Positions 19,531-28,804 of a stretch of 41,522 bases of DNA are shown one piece after another. Positions within the stretch are counted from its first letter, which is position 1. Each line of letters begins with the position of its first letter. The notes beneath the pieces were generated by a model. The model was not told where the DNA came from, did not search any database, and saw only the letters and a program-made list of their open reading frames with translations. The position numbers and the translations under genes were made by a program. Source of the DNA: Alphaproteobacteria bacterium (lineage in GTDB: Bacteria; Pseudomonadota; Alphaproteobacteria; SHVP01). Where the stretch lies: assembly GCA_029936875.1 (NCBI GenBank), contig JAPYRS010000008.1, positions 1 through 41,522 of the forward strand, read 5' to 3'.

Positions 19531-20492
19531 TTAAAGCCCCATTTGGCGTTTCGCGGCTTGGGCCAGCGGCGTTTTCGGGTCCAGAAACTGCTCGATGATC
19601 GAATAATGGTTCAATCCCGGTGCCTCGATTAACTCATGCGGTACCTCGTTTTGCGCCAATTTTTCGACGAGATCTGCGGCCTGGCGGTGGTATTCCTCTG
19701 ATTCGTCGCCGCCGTAAGCAACCACGAGCGGGGCCGCGCCCGTCGGCGGATGCAAAACCGGGCTGTTTCGGGCGGCCGTCTCTGTATCCATCTTGAGCGC
19801 ATCATTCAGATAAGTGAGCCGAATCGGCTCGAGGGCATAAAGGCCGCTGAGGGCCACGCCGCCTTTTACCAGGTCGCCCGGCGTTCCTTCTACAAATCGC
19901 TTCCAATCGGTCGCCAGTACCATCGACGTCAGGTGGCCCCGGCACTATGGCCAGAGACAAAAATTCGCTTGGGATCGCCGCCAAAGGTGGCCGCGTTTGA
20001 ACCGAGCCAAACCATCGCGACGCGGCACTGACGGAGAATTTCATCCATCGTTACCGACGGCGCGAGAGAATAATTGATCACCGCAACATGCGCGCCGAGC
20101 GGGACTAGGCCGGCGGCGACAAATCGAAAATCGTCTTTCAGCCGCGACTGCCAATAGCCGCCGTGAATAAAGACGTGGATCGGCGCACCCGGCTGGCCAC
20201 AGAGAAAGAGATCGAGAGTTTCGTCACGGTGCGGCCCATATGAAATGTCGAGCTGCGTCTCGAACTCGGCGACGACATCTTCATTGGCCTTCGTCCAGCG
20301 ATCGAAATATTGATCGTGATCGGCGACTCGGTCGCGATTGTTGTACTGCGCGTCGAGTGCGGCACGGGTGTACTGGCGGAATACGAGGGGTTCAGTTATT
20401 TGGCCTCGCTGGCCGAAGATCAGGGGACGGTCCTTTGGCAAAGTTTTCGGGGGTCCGGCGGGTGAGACAATTCCAATAGCCGGACTCGACAA
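19531..20492 (-). pseudogene. Alpha/beta hydrolase (esterase/kynurenine-formamidase-like), split by an apparent 1-nt frameshift
   Basis: ORF 20492..19929 ends ...FVSGHSAGAT* and ORF 19923..19531 begins MVLATDWKRFVEG. One extra base after the GHSAGA nucleophile elbow joins them as GHSAGA-HLTSMVLATDW. HGGYW oxyanion-hole-type motif upstream. Could be an assembly or sequencing error. Confidence 0.8.
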
Positions 20493-20575
20493 CCGCTTCT
20501 ACTTGCCCCGGCTACGGCCAAGCCTTATGTCAAACCAGAATAGTGTTCTAAACTGCGATCTAACGCCATTTACCG

Positions 20576-21694
20576 ATGCCCAAAACCGAAGCAAACCGAA
20601 ACCCTGTGGTCGGAACGCCGGCCGCAATTCGTGCTGTGAGCCGCGCGGTTGGTGATCTTCGCCGTGGCTTGCCGGTCGGTGTCACGGCGGACGGAAACGC
20701 CTGCCTCGCGGTCGCCGCTGAGCTATTGGACGAGGCAAATTGGGACTGGCTGCGGGCGATTGGTGAACCACAAATCGCGCTGACGGCACACAGGGCGCGC
20801 GTGCTCAATATTCCGCCGACCGGAACGGACGCCGTCATCATCCGAATTTCGCCGGACGCCGCGCTTTCAAACATCAGGGCCTTGGCAGACCCGACCGATG
20901 ACCTGGACCATCCCCTGATGGGTCCGTTTCAGGTGGTCGCCAGCGATGCCGGTGACCCCGCCGCCGCTGGATTACAACTCTGTAAACACGCTCAACTTTT
21001 GCCGGCGGTCGTTTTTGTCTCGATCTCGAATGAGCAATCTCAAAGAGATTCAGAATGGTTGTGGATCGAAGGCGAGTTGATTCATGGATACGGAGAAGCA
21101 GCGGCGGCAACGCTGCGGCAAGTGAGCCAGGCGCGCGTGCCGCTTGCCGGAGCCGAAAATACGCAGATCGTCGCCTTCCGTCCTTCCGACGGATCGATTG
21201 AACATGTTGCGATCATCGTCGGCGAACCGGTTCGAAAGGACCCCGTCTTGGTGCGACTGCATTCATCGTGTTTTACCGGCGACTTACTATCGAGCCTCAG
21301 ATGCGATTGCGGCGAACAGTTACGCGGCGCCATCGAGATGATGTCCGAGCAAGGCAGCGGGGTGCTGATCTACCTTTCGCAGGAAGGGCGCGGCATCGGT
21401 CTGATCAACAAACTGCGCGCCTACAAACTTCAGGATCAGGGCTTCGATACGTTTGACGCGAACCAGCGCCTTGGTTTCGAAAGCGACGAACGTTTGTTTG
21501 CCCCGGCGGCAGAAATTCTTCAGCAGCTTGGCATCAAACGGATCCGTCTTCTGACCAACAATCCGGATAAGGTTGCGGGCCTGACCGACCACGGAATTGA
21601 AGTGATAGAGCGCGTGCCACACGCCTTCCCGCCCAATAATCACAATGAACGGTATCTCGCGACTAAAGGAAGCCGCGGCGGACACCTGCTTTAG
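20576..21694 (+). CDS. ribA: GTP cyclohydrolase II
   Basis: 372 aa; VRLHSSCFTGDLLSSLRCDCGEQLRGAI (Zn-binding Cys set), YLSQEGRGIGLINKLRAYKLQDQGFDTFDANQRLGF, LTNNPDKVAGL. Confidence 0.93.
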   Translation: MPKTEANRNPVVGTPAAIRAVSRAVGDLRRGLPVGVTADGNACLAVAAELLDEANWDWLRAIGEPQIALTAHRARVLNIPPTGTDAVIIRISPDAALSNIRALADPTDDLDHPLMGPFQVVASDAGDPAAAGLQLCKHAQLLPAVVFVSISNEQSQRDSEWLWIEGELIHGYGEAAAATLRQVSQARVPLAGAENTQIVAFRPSDGSIEHVAIIVGEPVRKDPVLVRLHSSCFTGDLLSSLRCDCGEQLRGAIEMMSEQGSGVLIYLSQEGRGIGLINKLRAYKLQDQGFDTFDANQRLGFESDERLFAPAAEILQQLGIKRIRLLTNNPDKVAGLTDHGIEVIERVPHAFPPNNHNERYLATKGSRGGHLL

Positions 21695-21873
21695 CGCCAT
21701 TCCAGCCGCGCCGATTGACTCGCGGAATCGCGATTTCGCCCGAAAAGTGAAGCAAACCGGGCATTTCCTGCCGCTTCAGCGACATCCTCACGCCGAAATC
21801 CATCGTAAGTCATTGAAATAAAATCATCTTTATCTGGCGCGTCCCTTGCTTTGGGATAGTTGGAGAATTTGCC

Positions 21874-22260
21874 ATGTCGATTGATGCCCCCTCAGCGGCG
21901 CAAGCCGCGCTGCCCGATTATTCCTACGATCCGGAACCTTCCGAGATCGGAAAGGAATCGCGTGCGGGCAGGCCAGGCGCGGGCAAGTCTGGCGCGGGCA
22001 AACTTTGGGGTAAAGACGGATTTACCTTTGGTGATTTTGTCGACCTGATCAATCCACTGCAACACATACCAGTGGTTTCAAACATTTACCGGGCGATCAC
22101 CGGGGACAAGCTTGATGCCGGCGCGCGCCTTCTCGGCGGCGGGCTGTTTGGCGGCCCGATTGGCTTCATCGCAGCCACCGCCAACACAGCCATCGAAAGG
22201 GCCACCGGGAAAGATCTCGGCGGTCACCCGCACGGTCAATATTGCGATGGCGGAAAGTAA
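21874..22260 (+). CDS. Hypothetical protein
   Basis: 128 aa; DLINPLQHIPVVSNIYRAITGDKLDAGARLLGGGLFGGPIGFIAATANTAIERATGKD. In the same direction as the next two ORFs. Confidence 0.6.
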   Translation: MSIDAPSAAQAALPDYSYDPEPSEIGKESRAGRPGAGKSGAGKLWGKDGFTFGDFVDLINPLQHIPVVSNIYRAITGDKLDAGARLLGGGLFGGPIGFIAATANTAIERATGKDLGGHPHGQYCDGGK

Positions 22261-22741
22261 CCTGCTTGAAGGCGGTGATCAGACGGCGGTGCCGTTTCCG
22301 TCTCGGGCGATTTCAATATTACCAACGCCAACCGAGGCGCCGGTGCTTGCGGCGACCCCGGTTGTTCAGACCGCCGCCCTTTCCGCGGAACGGAGCGTTG
22401 AGCCGAATCCGGTGGCCAGACCGTTGTTTGCGGTTCCCCTGCCGGCGCAATTCTCGGGTCCGTCAAAACGTGATGATCTGGCGCTTGCCGAATTTGGAAT
22501 GAAGCCGATTGAAGGCCCGGTTCAGGCCTTGATGTCGAAACGGGCCGAAGATCTTTCCGCGCAGGAACTGGTTCAGATCCTCGCGCGCTATCAGCTCCGC
22601 AATAATCCGATCCCGCAGACCGGTCCGGCCCTCGCAGGTCAACAGGCTGCAAAAATTGAAGTCGGCATGCCGACCTCGGTCAAGGCTTCCGGATTTCGTC
22701 TCGAAGAATATGAGATTCCCACTCCTGAAATGAAGGACTAA
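22247..22741 (+). CDS. Hypothetical protein, low complexity N-terminal half
   Basis: Start ATG at 22247 inside the longer ORF 22112..22741; MAESNLLEGGDQTAVPFPSRAISILPTPTEAPVL... Overlaps the previous ORF by 14 nt. Confidence 0.5.
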   Translation: MAESNLLEGGDQTAVPFPSRAISILPTPTEAPVLAATPVVQTAALSAERSVEPNPVARPLFAVPLPAQFSGPSKRDDLALAEFGMKPIEGPVQALMSKRAEDLSAQELVQILARYQLRNNPIPQTGPALAGQQAAKIEVGMPTSVKASGFRLEEYEIPTPEMKD

Positions 22742-22746
22742 ACTTC

Positions 22747-23319
22747 ATGCTTTCCATCACAGTTCCCGCGGGTGTTCCCGCCCTGCCCATTGTTAGCCCG
22801 GAGTCTTCGGTGCCGCATGCAAATATCATTTCGGTGGCAAAGGACGGCACGCTGAAGTGGCGCGGCAAAACATTTCGCTGCGCGACCGGCGGCGGCGGTC
22901 TGAAACTGACCAAGCGCGAAGGGGATGGGGCGACGCCGATCGGCTGTTTTTCGCTGCGGCGTGTTTTGTATCGGCCCGATCGTGTTGAAGTGCCGGAATC
23001 ACTGCTTGGCGTTGAGCCGATTTACGAGAATGACGGGTGGTGCGACGCGCCCAAGGGCCCGGCCTACAACCAACCGGTCTCGCTCCCTCACGCGGCCAGC
23101 GCCGAAGCCTTGTGGCGGGATGACAATGCCTACGACATCATTGTTGTACTCGGCCACAACGATGACCCGGTCGTCGAAAACTGCGGCAGCGCAATTTTCC
23201 TGCACGTGGCGAACGCCGACTTTGCACCGACAGAGGGATGCATCGCCGTCAGCCGCGACGACCTGATCGAAATTCTAAAGGACTGCGATCCGGCAACACA
23301 GATGTACGTACTCGACTAA
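22747..23319 (+). CDS. L,D-transpeptidase (YkuD-type) family protein
   Basis: 190 aa; KREGDGATPIGCFSLRRVLYRPDR, VVLGHNDDPVVENCGSAIFLHVANADFAPTEGCIAVSRDDLIEIL (His ... GC catalytic motif). Confidence 0.87.
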   Translation: MLSITVPAGVPALPIVSPESSVPHANIISVAKDGTLKWRGKTFRCATGGGGLKLTKREGDGATPIGCFSLRRVLYRPDRVEVPESLLGVEPIYENDGWCDAPKGPAYNQPVSLPHAASAEALWRDDNAYDIIVVLGHNDDPVVENCGSAIFLHVANADFAPTEGCIAVSRDDLIEILKDCDPATQMYVLD

Positions 23320-23332
23320 TCCCAGTTCGAGA

Positions 23333-24010
23333 CTAAGTAGCGACCTGACGCGGACCGAATATCGCGCTGCCGATTCGAACTTCGGTGGCGCCGAATTCGA
23401 TCGCAATTTCAAAATCGTGGCTCATGCCCATGCTGAGTTTGTCGAGGCCATTGCGGTCGGCGATCTTTTTCAGCAACGCGAAATGAAGTGACGGCTCTTC
23501 GTCGGCCGGCGGGATGCACATCAACCCTGTGATGGGGAGTTGACATTCGTCGCGGCAGAACTGAATGAAATCATCGGCGGCGCCGGGCAGGACACCGGCC
23601 TTTTGCGGCTCCTCACCGGTATTGATTTGCACATAACACCGGACCGTCCGGGATTGCGCGGCAAATTCCTTTGCGAGCGAGCGGGCGAGTTTCTCTCGAT
23701 CCACCGTCTCGATGACATCGAACAGAGCGACGACATCCTTCACCTTGTTGGTCTGCAAGGGCCCGATCAGGTGCAGTTCAATGTCGTGAAATTCCGTCCG
23801 TAATTCTGGCCATTTTGATTTCGCTTCCTGAATTCGGTTTTCGCCGAACCGGCGTTGACCCGCTTTGAGGGCCGCTCGAATCGTTTCAGCGCCGTGGGTC
23901 TTGCTGACCGCAACGAGGTTCGTCTGACCAGTTCGACCGGCACGCTTTGCTGCGGCCCGGATCAAATCCTGCACCGTAGCCAAATTCGATTCGAGTTGCG
24001 ATCCAGGCAT
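23333..24010 (-). CDS. YggS/PLPBP family pyridoxal phosphate homeostasis protein
   Basis: 225 aa; LVAVSKTHGAETIRAALKAGQRRFGENRIQEAKSKW, HLIGPLQTNKVKDVVALFDVIETVDREKLA, LSMGMSHDFEIAIEFGATEVRIGSAIFG. Confidence 0.95.
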   Translation of the reverse strand: MPGSQLESNLATVQDLIRAAAKRAGRTGQTNLVAVSKTHGAETIRAALKAGQRRFGENRIQEAKSKWPELRTEFHDIELHLIGPLQTNKVKDVVALFDVIETVDREKLARSLAKEFAAQSRTVRCYVQINTGEEPQKAGVLPGAADDFIQFCRDECQLPITGLMCIPPADEEPSLHFALLKKIADRNGLDKLSMGMSHDFEIAIEFGATEVRIGSAIFGPRQVAT

Positions 24011-24014
24011 TTGA

Positions 24015-24683
24015 TTGTTGGGCTTTTCCGACCGGCAGTTGACGTGGCATGGTCATTGGTCCGACGAACAGACGGAGATTGTGTTGGCGGCGACCCTATC
24101 AGAGGCGGCTCAACGCCTCAATTCGCAGAAGCCCGGCAATGGATGGCCCGCGCTGGTGATGGTGACCGACGCCGCCCGTCTGCCGGACCCTGTTGCTGCT
24201 GCGGCTCAAATGCCGCGCGGCAGTGCGGTTTTGTTACGGGATTATCAGCATCCGGATCGGGTCGCGCTGGCCCAGTCATTGCGGCAGGTTTGCCGTGCGC
24301 GGGGGCTAGAATTTTGGGTTGCCGGAGACGTTGGCCTGGCGCTACTGGTCGCCGCCGACGGTATCCATTTTCCGGAACAGCAAGTGAGGCATAGTGGTGC
24401 CTGGCGGCGGCCAAAACCGAATATGCGGATGACCGCTGCGGTGCATTCAAAACCGGCATTGGTCCGTGCCGCAGCCGCTTGCGTTGACGCTGTATTTCTG
24501 AGCCCGGTGTTCGAGACTGCGAGCCACCCGGGTGCGCGCACGTTAGGCGCGGTTCGGTTCGCGGGCCTGGTTCGGGAAAGCCGCTTGCCGGTTTATGCGT
24601 TAGGCGGCATCACGACGGGTTCGGCGCGGCGCCTATACCAAAGTGGCGCCGTCGGCCTTGCCGCCATCAGCGCGTTTCGCTGA
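24015..24683 (+). CDS. Thiamine phosphate synthase-like (ThiE/TenI family) protein
   Basis: 222 aa; AADGIHFPEQQV, AVFLSPVFETASHPGARTLGAVRFAGLVRESRLPVYALGGITTGSARRLYQSGAVGLAAISAF. Start codon uncertain. Confidence 0.82.
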   Translation: MLGFSDRQLTWHGHWSDEQTEIVLAATLSEAAQRLNSQKPGNGWPALVMVTDAARLPDPVAAAAQMPRGSAVLLRDYQHPDRVALAQSLRQVCRARGLEFWVAGDVGLALLVAADGIHFPEQQVRHSGAWRRPKPNMRMTAAVHSKPALVRAAAACVDAVFLSPVFETASHPGARTLGAVRFAGLVRESRLPVYALGGITTGSARRLYQSGAVGLAAISAFR

Positions 24684-24704
24684 TCAGGGTTCAAGCGCCG
24701 GCAC

Positions 24705-24735
24705 AAAAAAAGAGGGCGGACCGAAGTCCGCCCTC
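24705..24735 (-). terminator. Rho-independent terminator downstream of the porin gene
   Basis: Perfect 10-bp stem gagggcggac / gtccgccctc around a 4-nt cgaa loop (24712-24735), flanked at 24705-24711 by seven As on the plus strand, i.e. a T7 tract after the hairpin on the minus strand. Confidence 0.9.
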
Positions 24736-24760
24736 CCCATCCACAAAAGGATTTGTAGAT

Positions 24761-25915
24761 TTAGAATCCGACGCGAGTTGCAACAAACACGTTCGTCGCT
24801 GTGTTTTCTGCGCTCTGCACGTTGTCATCATCCTGGATGTCCCACAACCGAACGCCGGCGGAAACCGTTACGCCAGGACCGATGGTCCGTTTGGCGGTGG
24901 CGCCCCAGACGCTGGACTTATCCTGCTTGAGAGCGGTCGAGTTGAGATCGTCTTTCTCACGAACCGCATAACCAGCACCAAACAACCACGGACCCATCGA
25001 GTAGCTGATCGCTACACGATAGCTGATGTCATCACCAGTCCGGAGTGTCTGAACGGAGTTGTTGACCTCAGCTGCATTGTACGTGCCGCCAATGGCGATC
25101 GAACCAAAGGCGATCTGCGCGCCAACGTTCCACCAAGTCTGGTCATCAAGGAAATCGGCAGCCTGAGCGACACGTTCCTGAGAACCGTTGGCATACAGGA
25201 AAGAACCCTTGAAACTTACGTCGCCAAAGTTGCCGACATAACCAAGACCGACTTCAATAACTTCTGAAATCTGACCACTCGTCGCCACGTTGGTGATCGT
25301 ATCAACGGCACCACCACCGCTGACCCCAGTTCCACTATCTAAACCTGGTTCCGGCTCGTAAGAAACACCGATCTGGAAGCCATTAAAGCGAGGCGTGTAG
25401 TACGAAATCTTCGGCGAATCGCTGCTCCGGCCAACCGGATAGATGAACGCACCGGTATCGCCGCCGCCACTGTTGACGTAGATGAATTCAGCCGCACCGA
25501 TGATGTGGTTGTAATCAACTGCCGGGCCGAGGGTCAGCATCTTCGAAGCTGCACCGTCGCGTCCGCCAAGTTCGATCGTGCCCCAGGCATCGCTGGAGAA
25601 ACGAAGGAAGTTTTCATCGATCTCATCGCCCGAAGACTGCGCTTCGAGTTCGACAACAACCGAGACCTTAACGCCGTTATCAAGCGTCGTAGAACCTTTG
25701 AAGTGAATTTCGCCAGACTGCGCGAGCGAATGATTGCGATCGTTAAGGCCAGGCTCGGCAACGCCACCAACGGTGCCGTCGTCTTCAGAAACATAGCCAA
25801 AGGCCATAGCCATATTGCCGCTCATGCCGAGGCTGATGGGATCCGCTGCCATTGCGCCAGTGGACATAAGTCCGGCGGCAACAAGGGCCGAGGTCCCCAG
25901 GAGTACTTTTTTCAT
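24761..25915 (-). CDS. Outer-membrane porin (alphaproteobacterial general porin type)
   Basis: 384 aa; signal peptide MKKVLLGTSALVAAGLMSTGAMAAD, alternating beta-strand pattern, C-terminal ...TNVFVATRVGF ending in Phe. Confidence 0.92.
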   Translation of the reverse strand: MKKVLLGTSALVAAGLMSTGAMAADPISLGMSGNMAMAFGYVSEDDGTVGGVAEPGLNDRNHSLAQSGEIHFKGSTTLDNGVKVSVVVELEAQSSGDEIDENFLRFSSDAWGTIELGGRDGAASKMLTLGPAVDYNHIIGAAEFIYVNSGGGDTGAFIYPVGRSSDSPKISYYTPRFNGFQIGVSYEPEPGLDSGTGVSGGGAVDTITNVATSGQISEVIEVGLGYVGNFGDVSFKGSFLYANGSQERVAQAADFLDDQTWWNVGAQIAFGSIAIGGTYNAAEVNNSVQTLRTGDDISYRVAISYSMGPWLFGAGYAVREKDDLNSTALKQDKSSVWGATAKRTIGPGVTVSAGVRLWDIQDDDNVQSAENTATNVFVATRVGF

Positions 25916-25964
25916 TCCAAAACCCTCTCAATTGCGCGAATTCAAGATGAATCCGCGTCGTTAT

Positions 25965-25989
25965 GTACTTGATGTACTTGTCGTACTTG
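25965..25989. repeat. Three tandem GTACTTG units with 9-bp period upstream of the porin
   Basis: GTACTTG at 25965-25971, 25974-25980 and 25983-25989 (minus strand CAAGTAC x3), 50-75 bp upstream of the porin ATG. Confidence 0.85.
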
Positions 25990-26094
25990 GACCGAGCAAT
26001 AAAGCCAAGTAAACCAAGGCGGGTCAAGCTGTTGTCCCCCCATATGTGTCAATTTCCGCGCACTGTTGCGCAGACGCCACAACGCACAAAATGC

Positions 26095-27969
26095 TTATAT
26101 TTCCGCCTCTTCCAGTGCTTTCTTAAGGGGCTCAAGGTGCGCCTGGTAGCGCGTGTGGCGGGCGACCGAGCGGGTATATATCGGCTCGCGCACCTGATCA
26201 TGACTGGCGGTTTGAATAAATCGGCGGTTTTCATAGAATTTCAGGCAATTGGGGTCCCAATCGAGACCGCAGAAGTCGACGATTCGACGCGCCCAGGTCT
26301 CCGCATCCGCGACGACCTCTTCGTAGGGTATTTCAAGCATTGGAGGGGACAGAACTGCCTCCCAATGCCGCATAAGGCCGAGATAGGCGCCGTAATGCCG
26401 CCCCAAACCGGCCAAATCGCGGCTGTAGGGGTGGCGTTCACCAAAATTCTGGAAAAAGCAGGATAAACAGGTGTCGAGCGGGTCGCGGCGACAATGGAGC
26501 ACCGCCGCATCCGGAAAAAGCAGCCGGATGAGCCATAAATGCTCGAAATTGTGGGGCAATTTATCGGTGACCCGGGCCGCTTCAGTGTCTATCTGGTCGA
26601 GCGCCGACAAATACCTGTGCGCCGCATCATTGAGGGTTTCCTGATCCAAATTGGCTGCGACAGAGGCAATATCGGTGTCGCACCCAAGTTTGGTTGGCAT
26701 CGCACCCAAAACATCAGGCAGGGCATACAATTCACCCCCACCGGCGACATCCCGGTGACTGGCGAGGATTTGTTCGATCAGTGTCGTCCCGGAGCGTGGC
26801 ATGCCGACAATAAAAATGGGGCGCTGAGACCCGGCGTCGGCGCGAGACAGGCTGTCCATACGGGCCGGATCGAAAAGGTCGATCAGGTTTTGGAACCGAT
26901 CGAGTGCGGCCCCAATATCGAATTTGGTGACGTACATGCCGTTCGCTTTTTCGAAATGAGCGAAGGCATCGTCATAATTCCCGGCCTGATCGTGAAGGTT
27001 CGCCGCTGAGTAGTGCAGGAGCTGGCGCTGATTATGGCGAAGTGAAGGGGCCGGAATCGCCGCCTCAATATTCGCAATGGCGAACTCGACTTCTCCGATC
27101 CCTTTCGCAAGTTGGCCAAATATTGAAAGCGCGTTGACGACCGGGGGACGTTTCTCGAGCAGCGGACGAACCAGCGCGGCGGCCTCTTCATTGTCGCCCG
27201 ATTCGCGGCGAACGGCAGCAATGCCGGATATCGCCTCGACATACTCAGGACTGGAAGTGAGAACTTTATCGTAAATACTTTCCGCCTCGGCAAATTGGCC
27301 CTGAAAGCGAAGGCAATGACCGATATTGGACGTGATTTCGTTTTCGAAAGCGCCGCCACCGATTTCAAGCGCACGCTGATATTTTTCGATTGCATCGCCA
27401 AATCGCTCGAGACTATGAAGCGCCATGCCCCATCCCCGGAAAACTTTCATTTCCTTAGGCATGGTATTCGCCGCTTTCGAATAGCCTTTAAGCGCGTCAT
27501 TCATGTGGCCGGCCTGGGAGCGGGCGTTGGCATAATTGAACCAGGCCATTCCATTCGAGGGATTGCTGTCGGCAATTTGTGCGAACAATGACGCCGCCTC
27601 ATCAAGCTGACCCATTTCGCCACGTGCAATGGCCAACTGAAATGCCGCCACGACATCAGTGGGGGCCTGGCCGAGCACGGATTCAAAGGCGTTGGCCGCA
27701 CCTTCAAAATCCTTCAAATCGCGCAGCGCAAAACCAAGGTTTCTCTCAATCTCAATGTTCGCGGCATCCAGTTTGAGTGCTTTTCTAAGGTTATCTGCGG
27801 CGTCGTTTGCATTGCCGGACTTAAACAGAACCACACCCAAAAGATGAAGCGCATCGACGTGGTCAGGATTTGTCTTGAGTACGGTCTCGCAATCGCTTAT
27901 GGCGGCGTCCAATTCGCCGCCCTGAAATTGTTCGACGGCTCGGGAGATCAGGACTTCTGGTGAGGTCAT
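26095..27969 (-). CDS. TPR-repeat protein with C-terminal sulfotransferase domain
   Basis: 624 aa; repeated TPR units (e.g. DHVDALHLLGVVLFKSGNANDAADNLRKALKLDA), then RPIFIVGMPRSGTTLIEQILASHRDVAGGGE (PAPS-binding 5' loop) and VLHCRRDPLDTCLSCFFQNF. Confidence 0.93.
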   Translation of the reverse strand: MTSPEVLISRAVEQFQGGELDAAISDCETVLKTNPDHVDALHLLGVVLFKSGNANDAADNLRKALKLDAANIEIERNLGFALRDLKDFEGAANAFESVLGQAPTDVVAAFQLAIARGEMGQLDEAASLFAQIADSNPSNGMAWFNYANARSQAGHMNDALKGYSKAANTMPKEMKVFRGWGMALHSLERFGDAIEKYQRALEIGGGAFENEITSNIGHCLRFQGQFAEAESIYDKVLTSSPEYVEAISGIAAVRRESGDNEEAAALVRPLLEKRPPVVNALSIFGQLAKGIGEVEFAIANIEAAIPAPSLRHNQRQLLHYSAANLHDQAGNYDDAFAHFEKANGMYVTKFDIGAALDRFQNLIDLFDPARMDSLSRADAGSQRPIFIVGMPRSGTTLIEQILASHRDVAGGGELYALPDVLGAMPTKLGCDTDIASVAANLDQETLNDAAHRYLSALDQIDTEAARVTDKLPHNFEHLWLIRLLFPDAAVLHCRRDPLDTCLSCFFQNFGERHPYSRDLAGLGRHYGAYLGLMRHWEAVLSPPMLEIPYEEVVADAETWARRIVDFCGLDWDPNCLKFYENRRFIQTASHDQVREPIYTRSVARHTRYQAHLEPLKKALEEAEI

Positions 27970-28079
27970 AGGTTTTACAACGCCTTGGGCATAATCGGGT
28001 CGAACCGTCGCCTAGCACAAAATGACGTTGTGGGGCAGAGGCAGAACCGCAGTACTTGTTGGGCTGGGATATCAGCCCC

Positions 28080-28676
28080 ATGTTGGATATTATACAGATC
28101 ATGTTCGGAAAACTGGCACCTTTGGCGCATTTGAAGCCAATCACGCGCGCGCTTGGATTGAGCATATTGGCGCTGCTCGTTGTTTCGGCGTGTGGCGGCC
28201 TTCAGCGTGATGCCGACCCGATGGAAAAGGTCGCCGAATACGTGTACGTCCCGCAAAAGGAATTTGAGGGCGCGAAACAGGGCAGCATTTTTGGCCGTGA
28301 AGGAATTCAATTATTTGGCGGCGGCAACGACTTTGACGAAAGCGGCGGCGGCGGCATCGGCGTCAACAGCTTCCTATGGCGTGCTTCACTCGACACGGTT
28401 TCGTTCATGCCGCTTGCTTCTGCCGATCCATTTGGCGGCGTCATCATCACCGAGTGGTTCGCCCCGCCCGAAACGCCGAACGAGCGCTTCAAGATGCAGG
28501 TATACATTCTTGATCGTCGGCTCCGCGCCGACGGTATCAGGGTCACCCTGTTTCGCCAGACCCGTGGCAACACAGGCTGGATATCCGCGACGGCCAATCC
28601 TGATTCGATCACGCAACTCGAAAACGCCATCCTGACGCGCGCCCGGCAACTTCGGATCAACTCGACCGTCCAGTAA
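28080..28676 (+). CDS. DUF3576-type lipoprotein
   Basis: Lipobox-like ALLVVSACGG near the N-terminus; GGGIGVNSFLWRASLDTVSFMPLASADPFGGVIITEWF. ATG at 28080 preferred over 28056. Sits directly upstream of leuS. Confidence 0.85.
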   Translation: MLDIIQIMFGKLAPLAHLKPITRALGLSILALLVVSACGGLQRDADPMEKVAEYVYVPQKEFEGAKQGSIFGREGIQLFGGGNDFDESGGGGIGVNSFLWRASLDTVSFMPLASADPFGGVIITEWFAPPETPNERFKMQVYILDRRLRADGIRVTLFRQTRGNTGWISATANPDSITQLENAILTRARQLRINSTVQ

Positions 28677-28804
28677 CCGATCGCGCTTCGCCGGCGCCGA
28701 TCCGATTGAGTCCTTGCGCACAAGCGTGAGGGCGCTAAAACTCATCTCTAAATCCAACGCCAATATCGCGCGCCGCCTATCATTGCAGCCGGTCGCGCCA
28801 ACGA

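Noticed and set aside
25785-26027. 80-aa minus-strand ORF across the porin upstream region
   Set aside because: Overlaps the porin N-terminus out of frame and reads through the GTACTTG repeats; no coding support.
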